A stretch of DNA of 64,000 nt from Ascaphus truei. Its lineage: Eukaryota; Chordata; Amphibia; Anura; Ascaphidae. Below are positions 9,466 to 21,649 of this stretch, piece after piece. The notes under the pieces are model-generated. The model saw only the letters and a list, made by a program, of their open reading frames with translations, ran no database searches and was not told where the DNA came from. The stretch is from positions 232,514,509-232,578,508 of the forward strand of contig CM071568.1 in NCBI GenBank assembly GCA_036426205.1. Reading direction: 5' to 3'. Position 1 is the stretch's first letter; the number at the start of each line of letters is the position of its first letter. A program made the translations under genes and the position numbers.

Positions 9466-11095
9466 CTGTAGACGGAGTTCCAGTAATAGTTGTAAGATTT
9501 CATGTTAAGGTGTTGTACTGTAGAACACTGGCAGAATTGCTATGACATGTTGAAGAAGGCAACAAAGGACAACATAACTTGCAAGTTGACATATTTCTAA
9601 CAGTGACTTAGGTTTATGTATTTACAAAAAAAATGATGTCGCCAAAACTGTACAAAATGTATTAAAGATGTTATAGGAAAATGCAATTAAGAGCAATGGG
9701 AAGATTTTATTTGATTTACCGCTGCAATTTTTGGACACATAATTGTACCAATTTTACCCTAATATATTGACACCCTTAACTTTACTACAAATAGCATAGT
9801 GACTGATATGTTGTTAATATGTTTAAAAGTTTATTTTATGTTATCCAGGCCCTATAAAAGCCCATGGGGTCTATCCAATAATGCACTTTAGGAACAATAT
9901 TGACACAAATAGCAGCCATGTATCAAAGTATTATTTGATTGGTTGCATTATGGGGAGTGATAATAGGAGGCATTCAAGGGGGTAGGTATTGCATGCATCA
10001 GTGTAATAAGATTGACAAGCGTTTTAGATATGATGTAGTTTACAGAAAAAAGGGGGATCATACTCTAATATTATTTATGTTTAGGAAAATATTATATGGG
10101 GAAAAGGAAAACCAATACATGAATAGTACCCCTGAGAAACTGCAGGAACTGGCCATTAGGAACTCATGGCATCTCAATATCTAATGTCTAAAATAAATAA
10201 ATAAACAGACTTCTTCTGAAATACATTGGTTCTAAAGTAAGCATATTTTGTAAGAATCTGGAAGAACTAAAATACTGAGGGTATTTGTCTCAGACGTTGA
10301 CCTGGTTTTACCTAGGACAGGATTGCTGAGTCAGTGCCACAGTAGGTGAAAACATTCCTCTGATTACAGCAAAGCATGCTGTCCAATAAAAAGCCACACC
10401 CTGACAGCATTCTGCAACTTGCCCAGACCTTTGGGGAGTTGCCTGTTGTGTCTGTTCTGTTTGAGTTTTTTTTTGTCTTCCTCCAACTTTGCCTTAGTTG
10501 CCACATTAAAACAATATCATTTTTTGGTATGAGGTAAAATTGTAAATCATGTTTTCTGTTGAACAGGGCTTTTGTGAATGGGATTCCAGTATAGCACTGT
10601 AGTGTTAAGAGTATATATCTTGATTATTATTAATAGGCTGGTACATCCCAAACATTATTTATTAAAATTGGTAATTGCTGTGTAACCTGAGCCTTTCCTA
10701 ATAAGTAAAAGATTCTCAGGGTCAGTTTAGAATTGCTATGGCCCGAGGTTAGCAAGAAAAGAGGTTGTTCCCATTATGTGGCCCAAAGAGAATTAAAGCA
10801 CGCTGCTGTGAATCACTCATATATTAGATACTCATCTGAGCTCTGGATACCCTGCTGTTCTATACATCAACTTGGCTTCCTGGTGTCATCAATGCCACAC
10901 TCATATACTGTATAAAACTCTAAAACACACACTCGCCAATGGATGAACACACATAGGCCCATCATTATGTGGCCAATCATTAGGATATGAATGGGTTAAT
11001 TCCTTTGGTCAGGATCAACTAGAGGCCCATGAGAACAGGTTACCTGAATAGCTATACCCATGACTCACCAAGGCTGGAGAAGGACTGCCCTGATC
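9466..11095. other. Gene-free stretch
   Basis: This is AT-rich sequence with short frames only. The small plus frame at 9939-10184 and the minus frame at 10312-10506 have no recognisable motif and no flanking signals, so I do not call genes. Nothing else is recognised. Confidence 0.45.
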
Positions 11096-12074
11096 CAGCC
11101 AGACTTCAGTCTCCCTTCGGCTGCCCACCAATAACACTTCAAGGAATGTACCCTTGGATAGGCAGATGGAACTGACTCATAAGAAGTTATTCTTTGCTGC
11201 TATAGTTCAATAAAAAAAACTTTTGATTCATACAAAAACCCTTGACTGATACTCCCTCCTGGTACCATCCTTGAATTCATAGGGGACAGTTTATGAATGG
11301 ACACCCGCACTCTTACCCACCTGCACCAGTATCCAGTAGCCCTGCTGGCTTTTGACCACACCCCTGTGATTCTTTCAACCAACAGTTTAACCAGAAATTG
11401 CCTTTGGTACACCTTGATAAAGTGCTTTTGCATGAAACGTGTAGGTGCGTTCATGTAGTCCTTGTAATGGCTAAAGCTTGCAATTAAATTGATCTGCTAT
11501 TTTTGAAGTTTGCCTGGGATTATTTCTTACATTCTTTCCAATTCAGATGTCATTAGGCTGTTCTCTGTTTGCCCACTACTACTGTGGATTTCTCTCATCG
11601 ACGGATTGCACCCTGCGGAAACAGTGGATGTTCCTGCAAGTTAAACAGGTAATGGACCATAGTGCCCTGTAAGTGTTCCTGTGTATACTGGACATTGCTT
11701 CTCATTATATTCTGTTTTGGTGTACATTTATGTGCCAAATTCTGTGTTTGTCAAGTGGACATCACTAGGCGCATACTCTGATGAAACGCGTAGGACTACA
11801 TGTGATCTAAGTGTCTCGGCGTTGATCCGCAATAGACTGAAAGAGATCCACATTGAATCATCCGTTGCTACACAGAATTCATTCCCCACCCGGAACTACA
11901 CACGCTTGTGGTGTGTTGTCGGAGGGAACATCCACCAAGGACTGACGTCGCAAGTTCCTGCTGGTACAGAGACTCGTGGCGGGCAATTCGGCCGATCGAG
12001 GTAGAGGAGACAACAGTGGAGATACAGCTATTGATCAGAGCATGAGTATTTACTCATAACACGCCTTTTATACA
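11096..12074 (+). mobile_element. PLE 3' tails with hammerhead-like motifs (interrupted by family A)
   Basis: Two tail-like segments occur in tandem. The first has a hammerhead-like fold at 11410-11447. The second has a stem-II-less core (CTGATGA running into AACGCGT) at 11776-11793, then runs to 12074, where a family-A copy interrupts it. It resumes at 13814 with ATTGCACCAGG and a TTTTC-rich end. No RT or GIY-YIG coding sequence remains. The left border is not defined. Confidence 0.5.
11410..11447 (+). ncRNA. Hammerhead-like motif, U3/A8 core variant
   Basis: The order is: stem I CACC paired with GGTG; core TTGATAA plus one extra A; stem II GTGC/GCAT (last pair G-U); GAAA; stem III ACGTGT; cleavage-site A. 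Position 3 is U and position 8 is A, in place of the canonical C and G. All other core residues fit. Activity is unknown. Confidence 0.5.
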
Positions 12075-13813
12075 TGTAACGGGTATTCCACCCCACCCAA
12101 TCTCATATGTAGTGTGGGTGAGTAGAACATGCAGTGTTACCGGTGTGGTGCGTATACCTGTCAGGCTCACAGGAGGTCTGAGCCTCCGCTAATGAGAGCC
12201 TGGGGTGAATCCTCTGGGACGAATCTTCTTTCAGCGCCTCCACCTATGTAGGATTCTAGGGAAATGTAGAATGACCCTAACATAGGAACCCACTCAGAAA
12301 CCAGAGACACCAGTATTAGGGATAACAGGTTTACTGAATGAACAAACAGTAATAAGGACAACTATTACATCATCTCTAGTACCATCACAACAGTATAACA
12401 TCCCCACACGGTGCCCACAGCCCAACCCTTGTCCCGTGGTCAGCGCTGCCACTATGTGTTAATAGAATGTTATGATCTGTTGGTGCACTTGTAGAGTACC
12501 TGCCGAGTGCTCCTGCACTCGGGCCTGCAACTACTTCTCAAAGGATCTGTCGACCTGGATCCCGTCTGATCCGGTGCTGTGAATCTTTGCTTGGGGTTCG
12601 CCAGGGGTGATCCCACCCGGGAGATAGTCTTTATCTTTGAACACCGACTTGATCCTACGTCGCCTTATGGGAACTGCAGCATCCGCTGATCCCTATCTAA
12701 CCTTGGCACTACATGACAAGAGTCCCTAACCTAGGGCCTGTCCCTGATGTACCGCAACCTGAGGTGACTTGGGGAAACTTCTAGGGCCTGCGGGGTTAAT
12801 AACCTGCCCCACTCCCTTATCTACCCAAGTCCCCAATCCTCCCTAACACTAGCTCCTAACTCACTAATCCTAACACTAACACGCCTGCAGCCGACACAGT
12901 TCTCACAGTCAGCCTGCAGACAGTAACACACGCTGCACACACACTGCACTCAGTACACGCAGCGTCACATACAACACTCAACACAGCAACCTGGAACCCG
13001 CAGCAAACACACTGCACACACTGTGCCTATTTGCCAGTGCGCACAGCACTACCCGCTGTGGCACTGCCAAACCTGCACCTTACATACACTAAGGGCGACC
13101 TCCCTATCTAGGGCCGTCCCTTATCAGTTACCCACTAACCTGGTGGGGAGTTGGGGCCTACCTGGAGGGTGTGGGTACCTATCAGGATGCAGGAGCTGCA
13201 CTCACTCCCTGCATCCTTCCTTCCCCTTCAGCTCCGCTGCTCCAACTGACGTGACTCATGCAAAGCCCGGGAAAATGTATCTCTTTCCTCCAGGGCAGTC
13301 CTGCAGCCCTATTGGCTCCTATCAAGCACCTGGTGCCTGCCTCGCTATGCCTCATGGGAATTGTAGTCCCGAGGCCCCTTCAATAACATTGAGGCCGCGT
13401 GCGTGCCTTCCCTCTGCCTACACAAACCTGTAATGGCCGCCGCAACCTCTCACTAACTTCCCCTACTCTCGCGCGACTCTCCTGCGCCTTCCCTGCCCTC
13501 ACGCAACTGCTCCCTGGCGCTAGGGTTCTCCCTGCGCATGCGCGACTATTTCGGGCCGCCGGGGACTCAATGCGCATGCGCGACCTGCCGCAACATGGCG
13601 GCGCCCTATCCGCCCGGCTCCGGGAGCGCCGGGAGACCTGAGATGCGCGTGCGGCCTTGGCAACCGGCCGCACACTTCCCCGGCAACCCCCGAGCCGGGA
13701 CCTGACCGCCCTCTCCCCTGCCACTGCCGAACGGAGCCGCCATTGGACGCGGCGGCCCCCGCGATCGGCAGTCAGGTGAGGGGGGTGCGGTAGCGCTGGG
13801 GAGACCTGGCTAC
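12075..13813. mobile_element. Family-A LTR-like element, copy 1
   Basis: The element begins TGTAACGGGTATTCC and ends GGCTAC(A). It is flanked by ATACA (12070-12074 and 13814-13818) and splits a PLE tail that reads smoothly if the block is removed. It shares its start and several internal blocks with 40331-42081. The right third (13380-13800) is GC- and CpG-rich, with GCGCATGCGCG motifs. I see no gag or pol. A solo LTR of an unidentified LTR element is the simplest reading; a non-coding DNA transposon is the alternative. Confidence 0.6.
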
Positions 13814-14030
13814 ATACAATTTGTTTGTGAGTGAACATTTGTGAATCTCGGATATATTAAATTTATCCTTTTAATATTATTGCACCAGGATCGGGCGCTT
13901 TTCTTTTTTCTATGCAGGTTAAAGGGGAGTTCGTGGAGCCCACAAAGAAGGCTGCCTGATTTCAGTTGTGCATATACTATTTGGACATTTTTACCTAAGG
14001 ACTCATATGTATCTTCCCAATATATATATA
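13814..14030 (+). mobile_element. PLE tail, continuation after family-A insertion
   Basis: This resumes the tail interrupted at 12074 (ATACAATTTGTTTGTGAG) and includes ATTATTGCACCAGGATCGGG and a TTTTCTTTTTTC stretch. A comparable ending occurs around another family-A copy at 42083-42116. No coding sequence is present. Confidence 0.45.
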
Positions 14031-14112
14031 TATACACATCATCACATATATATCACATATATCACATATATATCATATATATGATATATATATACACATA
14101 TATACACATCAT
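14020..14112. repeat. (TATATACACA)n compound microsatellite
   Basis: Degenerate TA/CA units (ATATATCACATATATC and similar) run through this stretch. Confidence 0.9.
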
Positions 14113-14543
14113 CCATCTTGGATAGATTATCTGCGAATTAGACTTCATAGTCTAGATATACATTATATATAGATACTTATTTAGTTTTGTGTTATGTTGA
14201 GTCCTATCCGGGATTACTGACATATTGATTTTGTATTCATATTATATAGTTTTATTTCTGTATAAGGTTATTCACACTAACATATATTTGGAGACAAAAG
14301 CATCACATGGTATTTCACATACATTAATGTTATACATCTACTGTAATGCTATTTATATTCATTTGAATATATTTTATTATTTTTAATTTTCATTTATTTA
14401 TTTTTATTACGGCTTATTATTAGTGTCGTTCTTTTTTATATAATATAAATTTATCATATTCAGTGTTGCTCACTTCTACTCAAGCGCAGTCCTTCTTTTC
14501 TTGTGTATGTATGTATGTATGTATTACATATATATATACCCAC

Positions 14544-14743
14544 ACAGCTCAACCCCGTTATAATGCGATGCAAGCGTGGCTCCCAATTTTCGTATTTATC
14601 AATACTTTACAACAGGATTATTGGTATCTTAAATACTTTATTGTACAATGCATACAATGGTACATTATTTCTAACGCGATCCGCTTATATCGCAATGTGA
14701 TTCTTTGGACCCCAAGCACAGCGTTATAAGGGGTTTGAGCTGT
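14544..14743. mobile_element. MITE with ACAGCTCAA...TTGAGCTGT inverted ends (200 bp)
   Basis: The ends ACAGCTCAACCCCGTTATAA and TTATAAGGGGTTTGAGCTGT are imperfect inverted repeats of about 21 bp. The interior has no coding sequence. The target duplication is not clear because both flanks are TA-rich, so the superfamily is not assigned. Confidence 0.65.
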
Positions 14744-15231
14744 ATACATATATGTTCAAAAATAGACCTACTGTAGGCGCAATCAGTAAAAGGAAAAAAA
14801 ACATATAGTGTAGTAAATCTAAAGGATGCATGTGAATAATGCTCTAGTTAGGAAATAATTCATAGATTTTCTTCTTGAGTTAAATACTGTATATGAACTC
14901 CGATGGGAAGTGGGAGGGAGGGCAATACAGGTAAGTGAAGTATTTAAATCACCATATCTTCTGATATAAGGTAAAAGCTCTAGAAAATATATTTTAATAA
15001 AACAGATAGTGAGGTACTATTAAAAAGGTTGACTCCGCAAATAATAAAAAGCCACTTACTGTACATTTTAGCAGTATACAGATACTGGGTGCCGCATTAA
15101 ATCTGCAGCATCATCGCTACAGCACGGCCTGTGGATATTGTCCTCGTCTCCAACTGATGATGTCAAGGGGCAGGGTGACGCTCGTATGCATATATATAAG
15201 TATATATCATTATGTAGAATTACTCCAGCTA
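14744..15231. other. Gene-free stretch
   Basis: No repeat family or coding frame was recognised. It ends exactly where the minus-strand LINE loses similarity to its plus-strand relative at 30475-32022. Confidence 0.45.
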
Positions 15232-15377
15232 TGGAGACGCTGAGACAGATTTCGGAAATAGTAGAGCGATTCTGGCAGCAGCGTTTAGGATAGATTGTAG
15301 GGGAGACAGATGAGAGGCAGGAAGGCCAGACAGCAGGAGGTTAGAGTAATCGAGGCGGGAGAGAATGAGGGCCTGAG

Positions 15378-16554
15378 TCAAAGTTTTAGCAGTCTAACAA
15401 CAGAGGAATGGCATATCTTTGTAATATTGCAGAGGAAAAAGCGACAGGTTTTAGCAATGTCTTGAATGTGAGGGGCGAATGTGAGAGAGGAGTCGAGTGT
15501 GACCCCTAGGCAGCGTGCTTGGGCTACTGGGGGAATGATGGTACTTCCAACAGTAATGTGGAAGGAGGTAGTAGGGCCATGTTTGGGAGGTAGTATAAGA
15601 AGCTCTGTTTTTGCCTTGTTAAGTTTCAGTCGGCGGAGGGCCATCCAGGATGATATTCCAGAGAGACATTCAGAATCTTTGATCTGTATAGCAGGTGTAA
15701 GGTCCGGGGTTGAAAGGTAAATTAGTGTGTCGTCAGCATAGAGGTGATATTTAAACCCAAAATATGTGATTAGGTCACCTAGAGAGAGTAAAGAGAAAAG
15801 AGGAGAATTCCCAGGACAGAGCCCTGGGGTACCCCCACAGAGACATCGAGAGAGGAGGAGGAGGTGTTAGCAAAAGAGACACTAAAAGTACGATGGGGGA
15901 GCTAAGAGGAGATCCAGGATAGAGCTTTGTTCTGAATACCAAGAGTATGGAGAATGTGAAGGAGAAGAGGGTGGTCCACGGTGTCAAATGCTGCAGAGAG
16001 GTCGAGTAATATGAGCAGAGTGTAATGACCTCTGTCTTTGGCAGCATGGAGGTCATCAGTTATTTTAGTGAGGGCTGTTTCAGTCGAGTGAGCAGTGCAG
16101 AAGCCAGATTGTAGAGGGTCTAGAAGAGAATAAAGTGTAGCAATCGAGAGAATACAAGACGTTCAACGAGTTTAGAGGCAAAAGGAAGGAGAGAGACAGG
16201 TCGATAGTTAGAAGGACAGGTAGGGTCAAGCTTGCTGTTTTTGAGTAATGGTATAACGGTTGCATGCTTGAAGGAGGCTGGAAAGGTAACAGAGTAGAGG
16301 GAAGAGTTAAAAATCTGTGTGAGCATAGGGATTATAGAAGGAGCAAGAGGTTTTAGGAGATGGGAGGGAATGGGAACAAGAGGGCAGGTGGTAGAGGGAG
16401 AAGAGGAGATCAGAAGTGACACATCCTCCTCCAAGACAGCGGAAAAAGAGTCAAGAAAGGCAGGAGGAGAGTTAGGAAGCGGTGTGGGATGGGAGGAGGC
16501 AACAGATGGGATGTTCTGACATATGCATTCCACCTTTTCCTTAAAAGTCAGCAA
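15378..16554 (-). pseudogene. LINE reverse transcriptase, broken
   Basis: The first frame (16554-16120) has [20 protein letters not shown], the start of a non-LTR RT. The middle region is spread over other frames. The last frame (15644-15378) has [20 protein letters not shown], the region after the catalytic box. The DNA aligns with the better preserved copy at 30475-31288. Several frameshifts show it is dead. Confidence 0.82.
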
Positions 16555-16804
16555 AGTCCTGAGGAAGAAGAGGAGGCAGCCGAGGGTGGTCTGACTAGAG
16601 AGTCAAAGACAGAAAAGACTCAGCATGGGTTAGACTTGTGCATGTTGATTAGTGAGGAAAAGTAGGTTTGTTTAGCCTGAGAGAGGGCAGAGTTGAAATT
16701 GGATAGCATAAATTTATAGTGAAGGAAGTCTGCGAGAGTGTGAGATTTCCTCCAGAGGCATTCAGAAGAGCGAGTGGAGGAACGCAGCATGCACGTGTGT
16801 GAAT

Positions 16805-17410
16805 TTAGCCAGGGTCTGGGGTTAGAAAGGCGAGGACGACAGAGAGAAAGCGGGGCATGTAGATCATGAGAGGAGGATAAGGCAGAGTTGTAGTTCCTGA
16901 CCAGGTTGTCAGGGTCTGAAGCAGAACTGAGAGAGGAGAGGGAGGAGTGTAAATTGGAATCAAAAGCTGGTAGGTTAATAGAGCGCAGGTTTCTGCAAAA
17001 ACGAGGGCTAGATGGAGATGGAGAGGGGAGAAGCGAGAGAGAGAAAATGAGATGAGGTGATGGTCAGAGAGAGGAAAAGGAGAAATGGAGAAATCAGTGA
17101 GAGAAAAGTTTTTAGTGAAAACCAGGTCTAGGTAGTCGCAATCCTTGAGGGTGCTGGCTGCAGTCCACTGTTGAAGGCCAAAAGAAGAGGTTAGAGAGAG
17201 AAAGCAGGAGGCCCAAGGAAGAGGGGTCATCAATGTGGCAGTTGAAGTCCCCAAGGAGAAGAACAGGGGAGTCTGAGGAGAAAAAGAAAGAGAGCCAGGA
17301 TTCAAAGTGAGAGAGAAAGTCAGAAGGGGGATGAGTAGAGGTAGGTGGGTGATAGATGTCCGCCACATGGACAGGAAGAGGAGAGAAGATCTAGAAAGTG
17401 TGAGCCTCAA
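16805..17410 (-). pseudogene. LINE AP-endonuclease domain
   Basis: Two overlapping minus-strand frames contain the endonuclease motif LLGDFNCHIDDPSSLG (GDFN box) and LSDHHLISFSL, corresponding to the C-terminal SDH box of APE-type LINE endonucleases. These nick the target DNA for target-primed reverse transcription. The domain is split between frames, so it is inactive as it stands. It is followed on the same strand by RT, as expected. Confidence 0.8.
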
Positions 17411-17450
17411 AGGAGGGAAAAGAAAGAGAGGGAGGTATAGGAAGGGTTCG

Positions 17451-18445
17451 GTAATGTATATGTAGAGGTACTAGTACTGTGTTAGTATATATATCACACT
17501 AGGTTTAGAGGGCACTAACGGTCATCTTTGTCATTTGCCCGGGTACTCCAATGTCAACAGAATAAAGTTTGAAATACAATTATAGGATAAAAAGGAAACT
17601 GCACAATGTTTATTCTACAATCTTATATATTTTTTTTTTACACACAGATGTTGCAAGAGTGACTGATTTTGACACCGGGGCAAGCCGTGGGAACACGTGC
17701 ATTATGAGCAGAGGGTCTGATCCAGAAGTATAGACCAACTGTACTATTTGTCCCCTGCACTGTACTGTATATTATTTGTATACTGCTACTATTTCGCTTT
17801 ACATGTAGCACTGCAATTCTTGCAACTATTGTAACCTTGGTTTGTCCTGTTATTTCCCTTAGCACTATTATGCCTCGTGTATTATTTGTTCCCTGCTACT
17901 ATTGTTTGTTGCCTCTAGTGCAGTAATACTTGAGCTTACTTTAGTTTGTCCTGTTATTTCCCATAGTACTATTTTCCCCTATCCTTTTTTGTTCCCTTAG
18001 CTACCATAGCCTTTTGCATGCAGCTCTGCACTCTTTGCAGACTCCATTTTGTTTTCCTAGTTTTGTTTCCTTTTGTGTTACAATAAACCCTTTCCGTTTT
18101 TACGTATTTTGGTATCCTGTCTTTTGTGGGGTTCTATGTTACCTTTGAGGGTTCCATACATCCTGATACAGTCACAGGAGATAAAGGGGGTAGAGACAGG
18201 CAGAAAGACAAAGGAGACAGAGCGGGCACAGAAAGGCAGTATCATGATTCCTTCCCGCAGTACTACACGTAGACCTGTAGGGCTGCAAAGAGCAGGCCCA
18301 GAACTTATAAAGACTACAACAGTTTTTGAGGCCAGCTGAAATCTTACATAGTTTGGGTTTAAAATCCCACCTGTCTATTGTTTTTTTTTGCTTGTATTAA
18401 AATATACTTGAATGTAATGTAACATGCTTTTTACATTTGGAACCG
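17451..18445. other. Gene-free stretch with local duplications
   Basis: A TTTGTCCTGTTATTTCCC block occurs near 17840 and again near 17945, each followed by TAG-ACTATT, so this looks like an old local tandem duplication. A polyadenylation-like AATAAACCC lies at about 18083. A short plus frame (MIPSRSTTRRPVGLQRAG, about 18244) could be a gag remnant, but I cannot assign it. Confidence 0.4.
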
Positions 18446-19251
18446 ATGTCGAAACAGGCTGCCTAACCTAACCCATAGGCACCGGTAAGTCTGTTGGACA
18501 TCGGAGTTCAAAGCAGCTAGAGGAAGCTCAGAGGTGTGAATAGCATTTGGTCAATGGGGAAAGGTGGAGTACCAGGTCTGGAAATCAATGGCAGTCCTCC
18601 GGGATGCCACTTGCTCTGCCAGACCTGGTGGAGCCTGCCCAGTGGGTGGCATTGAAATAGCCAGGGAGAGAGGTGGCAGTCTTGCACATGTCTCTTGGCT
18701 ATTTCTAATTTCCCACTGATCCGGCTTTGCTCTGATTGGCTGCTTGGAAATGTTTCCATGCGTTGATTGGCTTCTCAGTTTTGTGAATGAAACTCAGAAC
18801 ATATAACAATCGATGAGCTAATCAGATTTGGAGTTCCCTGTAGTAAGAGTGCACGCGGGCTTTTCAAAGTTGCTTCTGTGTAAATAGCAGAGCAACTGGC
18901 TTCGAATTTGAGCCTGAAAAGCCTCAGCCGGAGTCTAAGTCCCGACTTTTGCGCCCACATTCTCAGAAACTAATGCAGTAGACACGGTTGGGATTTTATG
19001 CCGATTTCGGTCCCAGGAGATTCCGGGCTAAGTCCCGATCAGGGTAAAACTCTCCCATGGAGTTCCCTGCACCTAGAAAAGTCTAGTTTTCGACCCCAGT
19101 CCCAAAGTAAGTATGTCTTTTTGTCTGTATTGTGTGTATCATTGTGTGTAAGCAAATTTATGCCGAATAAACTACAATTTATTTCATTACCTTGTTTTGC
19201 TCAATGAATGATCCCTGTAAAAAGGTGTAAATAACCTGGTCTCCCGTGACA
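18446..19251 (+). mobile_element. LTR-like block (tentative solo LTR)
   Basis: This starts TGTCGAAACAGG and ends TCCCGTGACA. It contains a TATA-like ACATATAAC (about 18799) and an AATAAAC polyadenylation signal (about 19166), which is the layout of an LTR. I could not find matching flanking duplications (ACCGA against CTTAG), so the borders are uncertain. Bases 18757-18785 recur exactly at 20687-20715. Confidence 0.4.
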
Positions 19252-20163
19252 CTTAGTCTTGGACATAGTAGGTTTAAGGAGAAGAATGACCATCTAAGTC
19301 TAGAAGGATACTGCCCATATGCATTATGAGGTTATAAAACTTACCTAGTGACAGTGTGGGTGACCTAGAGACAAAGGTACAGCCCAATAGTTGGACACCT
19401 AATGAAGCCTGGGGTGCCAGATAGGAACACAACCTCACTGCATCATTTAAATATTCATGAATTGATGCATGTATTTTTTGGGGTAATGTTTTAGTATTTA
19501 TTCTTTGTACAAAAGAGGTCTCTTGACACTTTATCACCACATGACTTGGTGTACAAATTCCATAGTGAAATGATGCTCTCAATAGATCATTAGTGTCTTA
19601 ATGCATAGAATCTCAGTTTTGGTAGTTTAATTACATGATATTTGAGATCTTTAGAACAGTTTGGAAAACCATTGTGAGGCATTTAGATGATCTGTTGAGT
19701 CAAAGATTTTTGTCTTTACTAAAAAATAATGTATTTTATAAATTTCTAATTTGACATGGCACAATGTACAAACCTGTTTTCATCCTTGTTGATTTATTAC
19801 AGCAGATAACTGACATTTTTTTAAGTTGCATCACATGTGGTTAAAAAGAATCTCCTTTGTTAAAAACCACAACAGATGGAAAAAAAATCACTTTGAAATG
19901 TTTCCAAGGTACATCACAAAGGTGGTGTCGGATTCCATGTGACAAGGTATTTTTTATGGCAAAGCAGACTCCAGGCTGTACAGTGGTTTGGTTTAAAAAA
20001 ATTAAAAAAGCATTTGTTTCCCGTTTTTTATTCTTCATCAATCATGTCCAGTTATTCTTTTTAATATCCAGTTAAAAAGAATATAATACACGAGCTGTAC
20101 CTAGCATAACATACTGTACGCCGATCTAGGAGATCTGAAAGGTTATTAGTTAAACATTACTCT
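19252..20163. other. Gene-free stretch
   Basis: No gene was recognised. A hairpin-like region spans 19847-20075, where AGAATCTCC/TTAAAAACC... and later TTAAAAAGAATATA suggest weak internal inverted similarity. I do not call an element. Confidence 0.4.
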
Positions 20164-20660
20164 TTGTTTACACCCCTCCCTGTAATGCCTTGCTGTCTAT
20201 TGTCCCATCTTCCTCTCTCCTCAATCATGCCTTGCTCCTCTTTGCACTCCCTCCTCCCCTCTCTTTGCACTCCCGGCTTTACTGTGTCTTCTCCTCTGTG
20301 TGCACACTACATTCCCTCCTCTTCTACTTATCCCATTCTTTCCTCACTGTCCCTCTGTTTCCTCCTTCTACTGACCTTGCTCTCTCCTCCCCTCTATTTG
20401 CTCTCCCTCCTGCCTGATGTGCACACTGCTCTTATATTCCCTTCTCCTCGTCATTCCTCTGTCTCCTCCTCTTCTTGCTGTCTCTCTCTCTGTCTCATCT
20501 CCTTTACTATATCTCCTCCACTCCCTCTTCCATCATTCCCAGCTCCTCTTTTTAAGCTCTTCTCCCCTTTTTGCACTACCTGCCTTACTATGTCTGATCC
20601 TCTCTATGCACACCACACCCCTTCTCTCCTACTTATCTGTCTCCCCCTCTCCACATTGAT
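20164..20660. repeat. Pyrimidine-rich minisatellite-like region
   Basis: The sequence is dominated by C and T, with recurring CTCTTTGCACTCCC, TGTGCACAC and CTACTTATC blocks at irregular spacing. The long Ser/Leu/Pro frames across it (up to 185 codons) reflect base composition and have no recognisable domain. Confidence 0.75.
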
Positions 20661-20739
20661 GGTCACAAGACAGTGTCTATTTGTTACATGCGTTGATTGG
20701 CTTCTCAGTTTTGTGGTATAGAAATTGTAGACCAAAAAA

Positions 20740-21552
20740 CAAGTCTGCACTCACAATGCTTTTACCCCTTTTTCAACTCCTAAGTAAACAATGTTTCTTT
20801 TAATTGTATTAAGACAATTACCCCCAAATAACTGAAAGAACATATTGCTAACCTGTAACATTATTCTATCCGTTTGTGGGAAAACTACACTGATGTAAAC
20901 AAAAAGTGGTAATAAAAAGGTCTTTAAGATTCGTACTCTATTTTCACCTCTTCCACCTCTGAACTTTCCAGTTACAGATGTCCATCTTCGGCTGCCAGGT
21001 TTCTCACTCATGCTCTCTTTCCCAAATGTGATGCCCAAAATCTTAATGTCATTTTGTGGTTCAGGAAATCTACCAGTTAACTAGAAATCAGGGTCAGGAG
21101 ACCCTACCCAACAAGAGACTAATTTCTCATTATTTACCCTTGAATTTGATACCATTCCGTGTTTGTCAATTAAAGTTCTCACTTTTTTCACTTTCTCAGA
21201 ACTGGTCACAAATATTGTAACATCATCTGCATAAGCAAGACATTTTATTTTTTCCTGAGAAGGGACTGGTAACAAAAATAATTTTATGTTTATATTCCTC
21301 TCCAAAAGTTTTAGAAAGGGATCTATTGCAAAAACATCCTGTATAGCAGGGGACTTAAAGGACATCCTTGTCTAACGCCAGATTTTATATTAAACCATTC
21401 TCCTTGCCACTCATTCACTATTGGGATTCCTGATGCTCCATTATACAAAGTCTTAAGCCACATTATAAATTTATTGGGAATCCCATAGCTTTTTAGGACA
21501 GAAAATAGAAAAGTATGATTAACTCTATCAAAGGCTTTGCTTTGATCTATAT
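20740..21552 (-). pseudogene. Tx1/L1-like LINE reverse transcriptase fragment
   Basis: Minus-strand frames carry IDQSKAFDRVNHTFLFSVLK, then GVRQGCPLSPLLY and CLAYADDVTIFVTSSEKV (the catalytic YADD box), and later LKTFLLPLFVYISVVFP. This combination is typical of the Tx1 group of L1-like elements in frogs. The domain is spread over three frames and both ends are truncated. It joins an unrelated LTR-like piece at about 21553. Confidence 0.85.
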
Positions 21553-21640
21553 ATAGCCATGGCTTGTCCAGACTATCTTTCTGCCTTCCTGTCACGTAAG
21601 TTCTGATAGCTACAGACAGTGACAGGCTACTGCTAAAACT
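21553..21640. mobile_element. LTR fragment related to 45505-45590
   Basis: About 85 bp (TATAGCCATGGCTTGTCC and onward) align with the start of the LTR-like sequence at 45505 (TGTAGCCATGCCTGGTC), including a shared TCTGCC, TCC and AAGT spacing. Similarity then fades. Both copies adjoin TA-rich DNA. Confidence 0.5.
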
Positions 21641-21649
21641 CCTGCTTTA

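Larger units (their letters stand above)
15232..17450 (-). mobile_element. L2-like LINE, 3'-truncated
   Basis: Read on the minus strand, this carries endonuclease sequence (17410-16805) followed by reverse transcriptase (16554-15378). It is the same family as 30475-32022: shared blocks include [17 protein letters not shown], [17 protein letters not shown] and [17 protein letters not shown]. The family's 3' end (about 700 bp including the ATAAATAAAGACAT tail) is missing. Similarity stops at 15232. Frameshifts break the frame repeatedly. Confidence 0.85.

Noticed and set aside
11776..11793. CTGATGA fused to AACGCGT as a working hammerhead
   Set aside because: The core and stem III sequences are present but stem II is absent, so it cannot fold into the ribozyme; kept only as a degenerate PLE tail mark.
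20164..20721. 185-codon Ser/Leu/Pro-rich ORF
   Set aside because: It follows the pyrimidine bias of the DNA, has no domain, and neighbouring frames are equally open.
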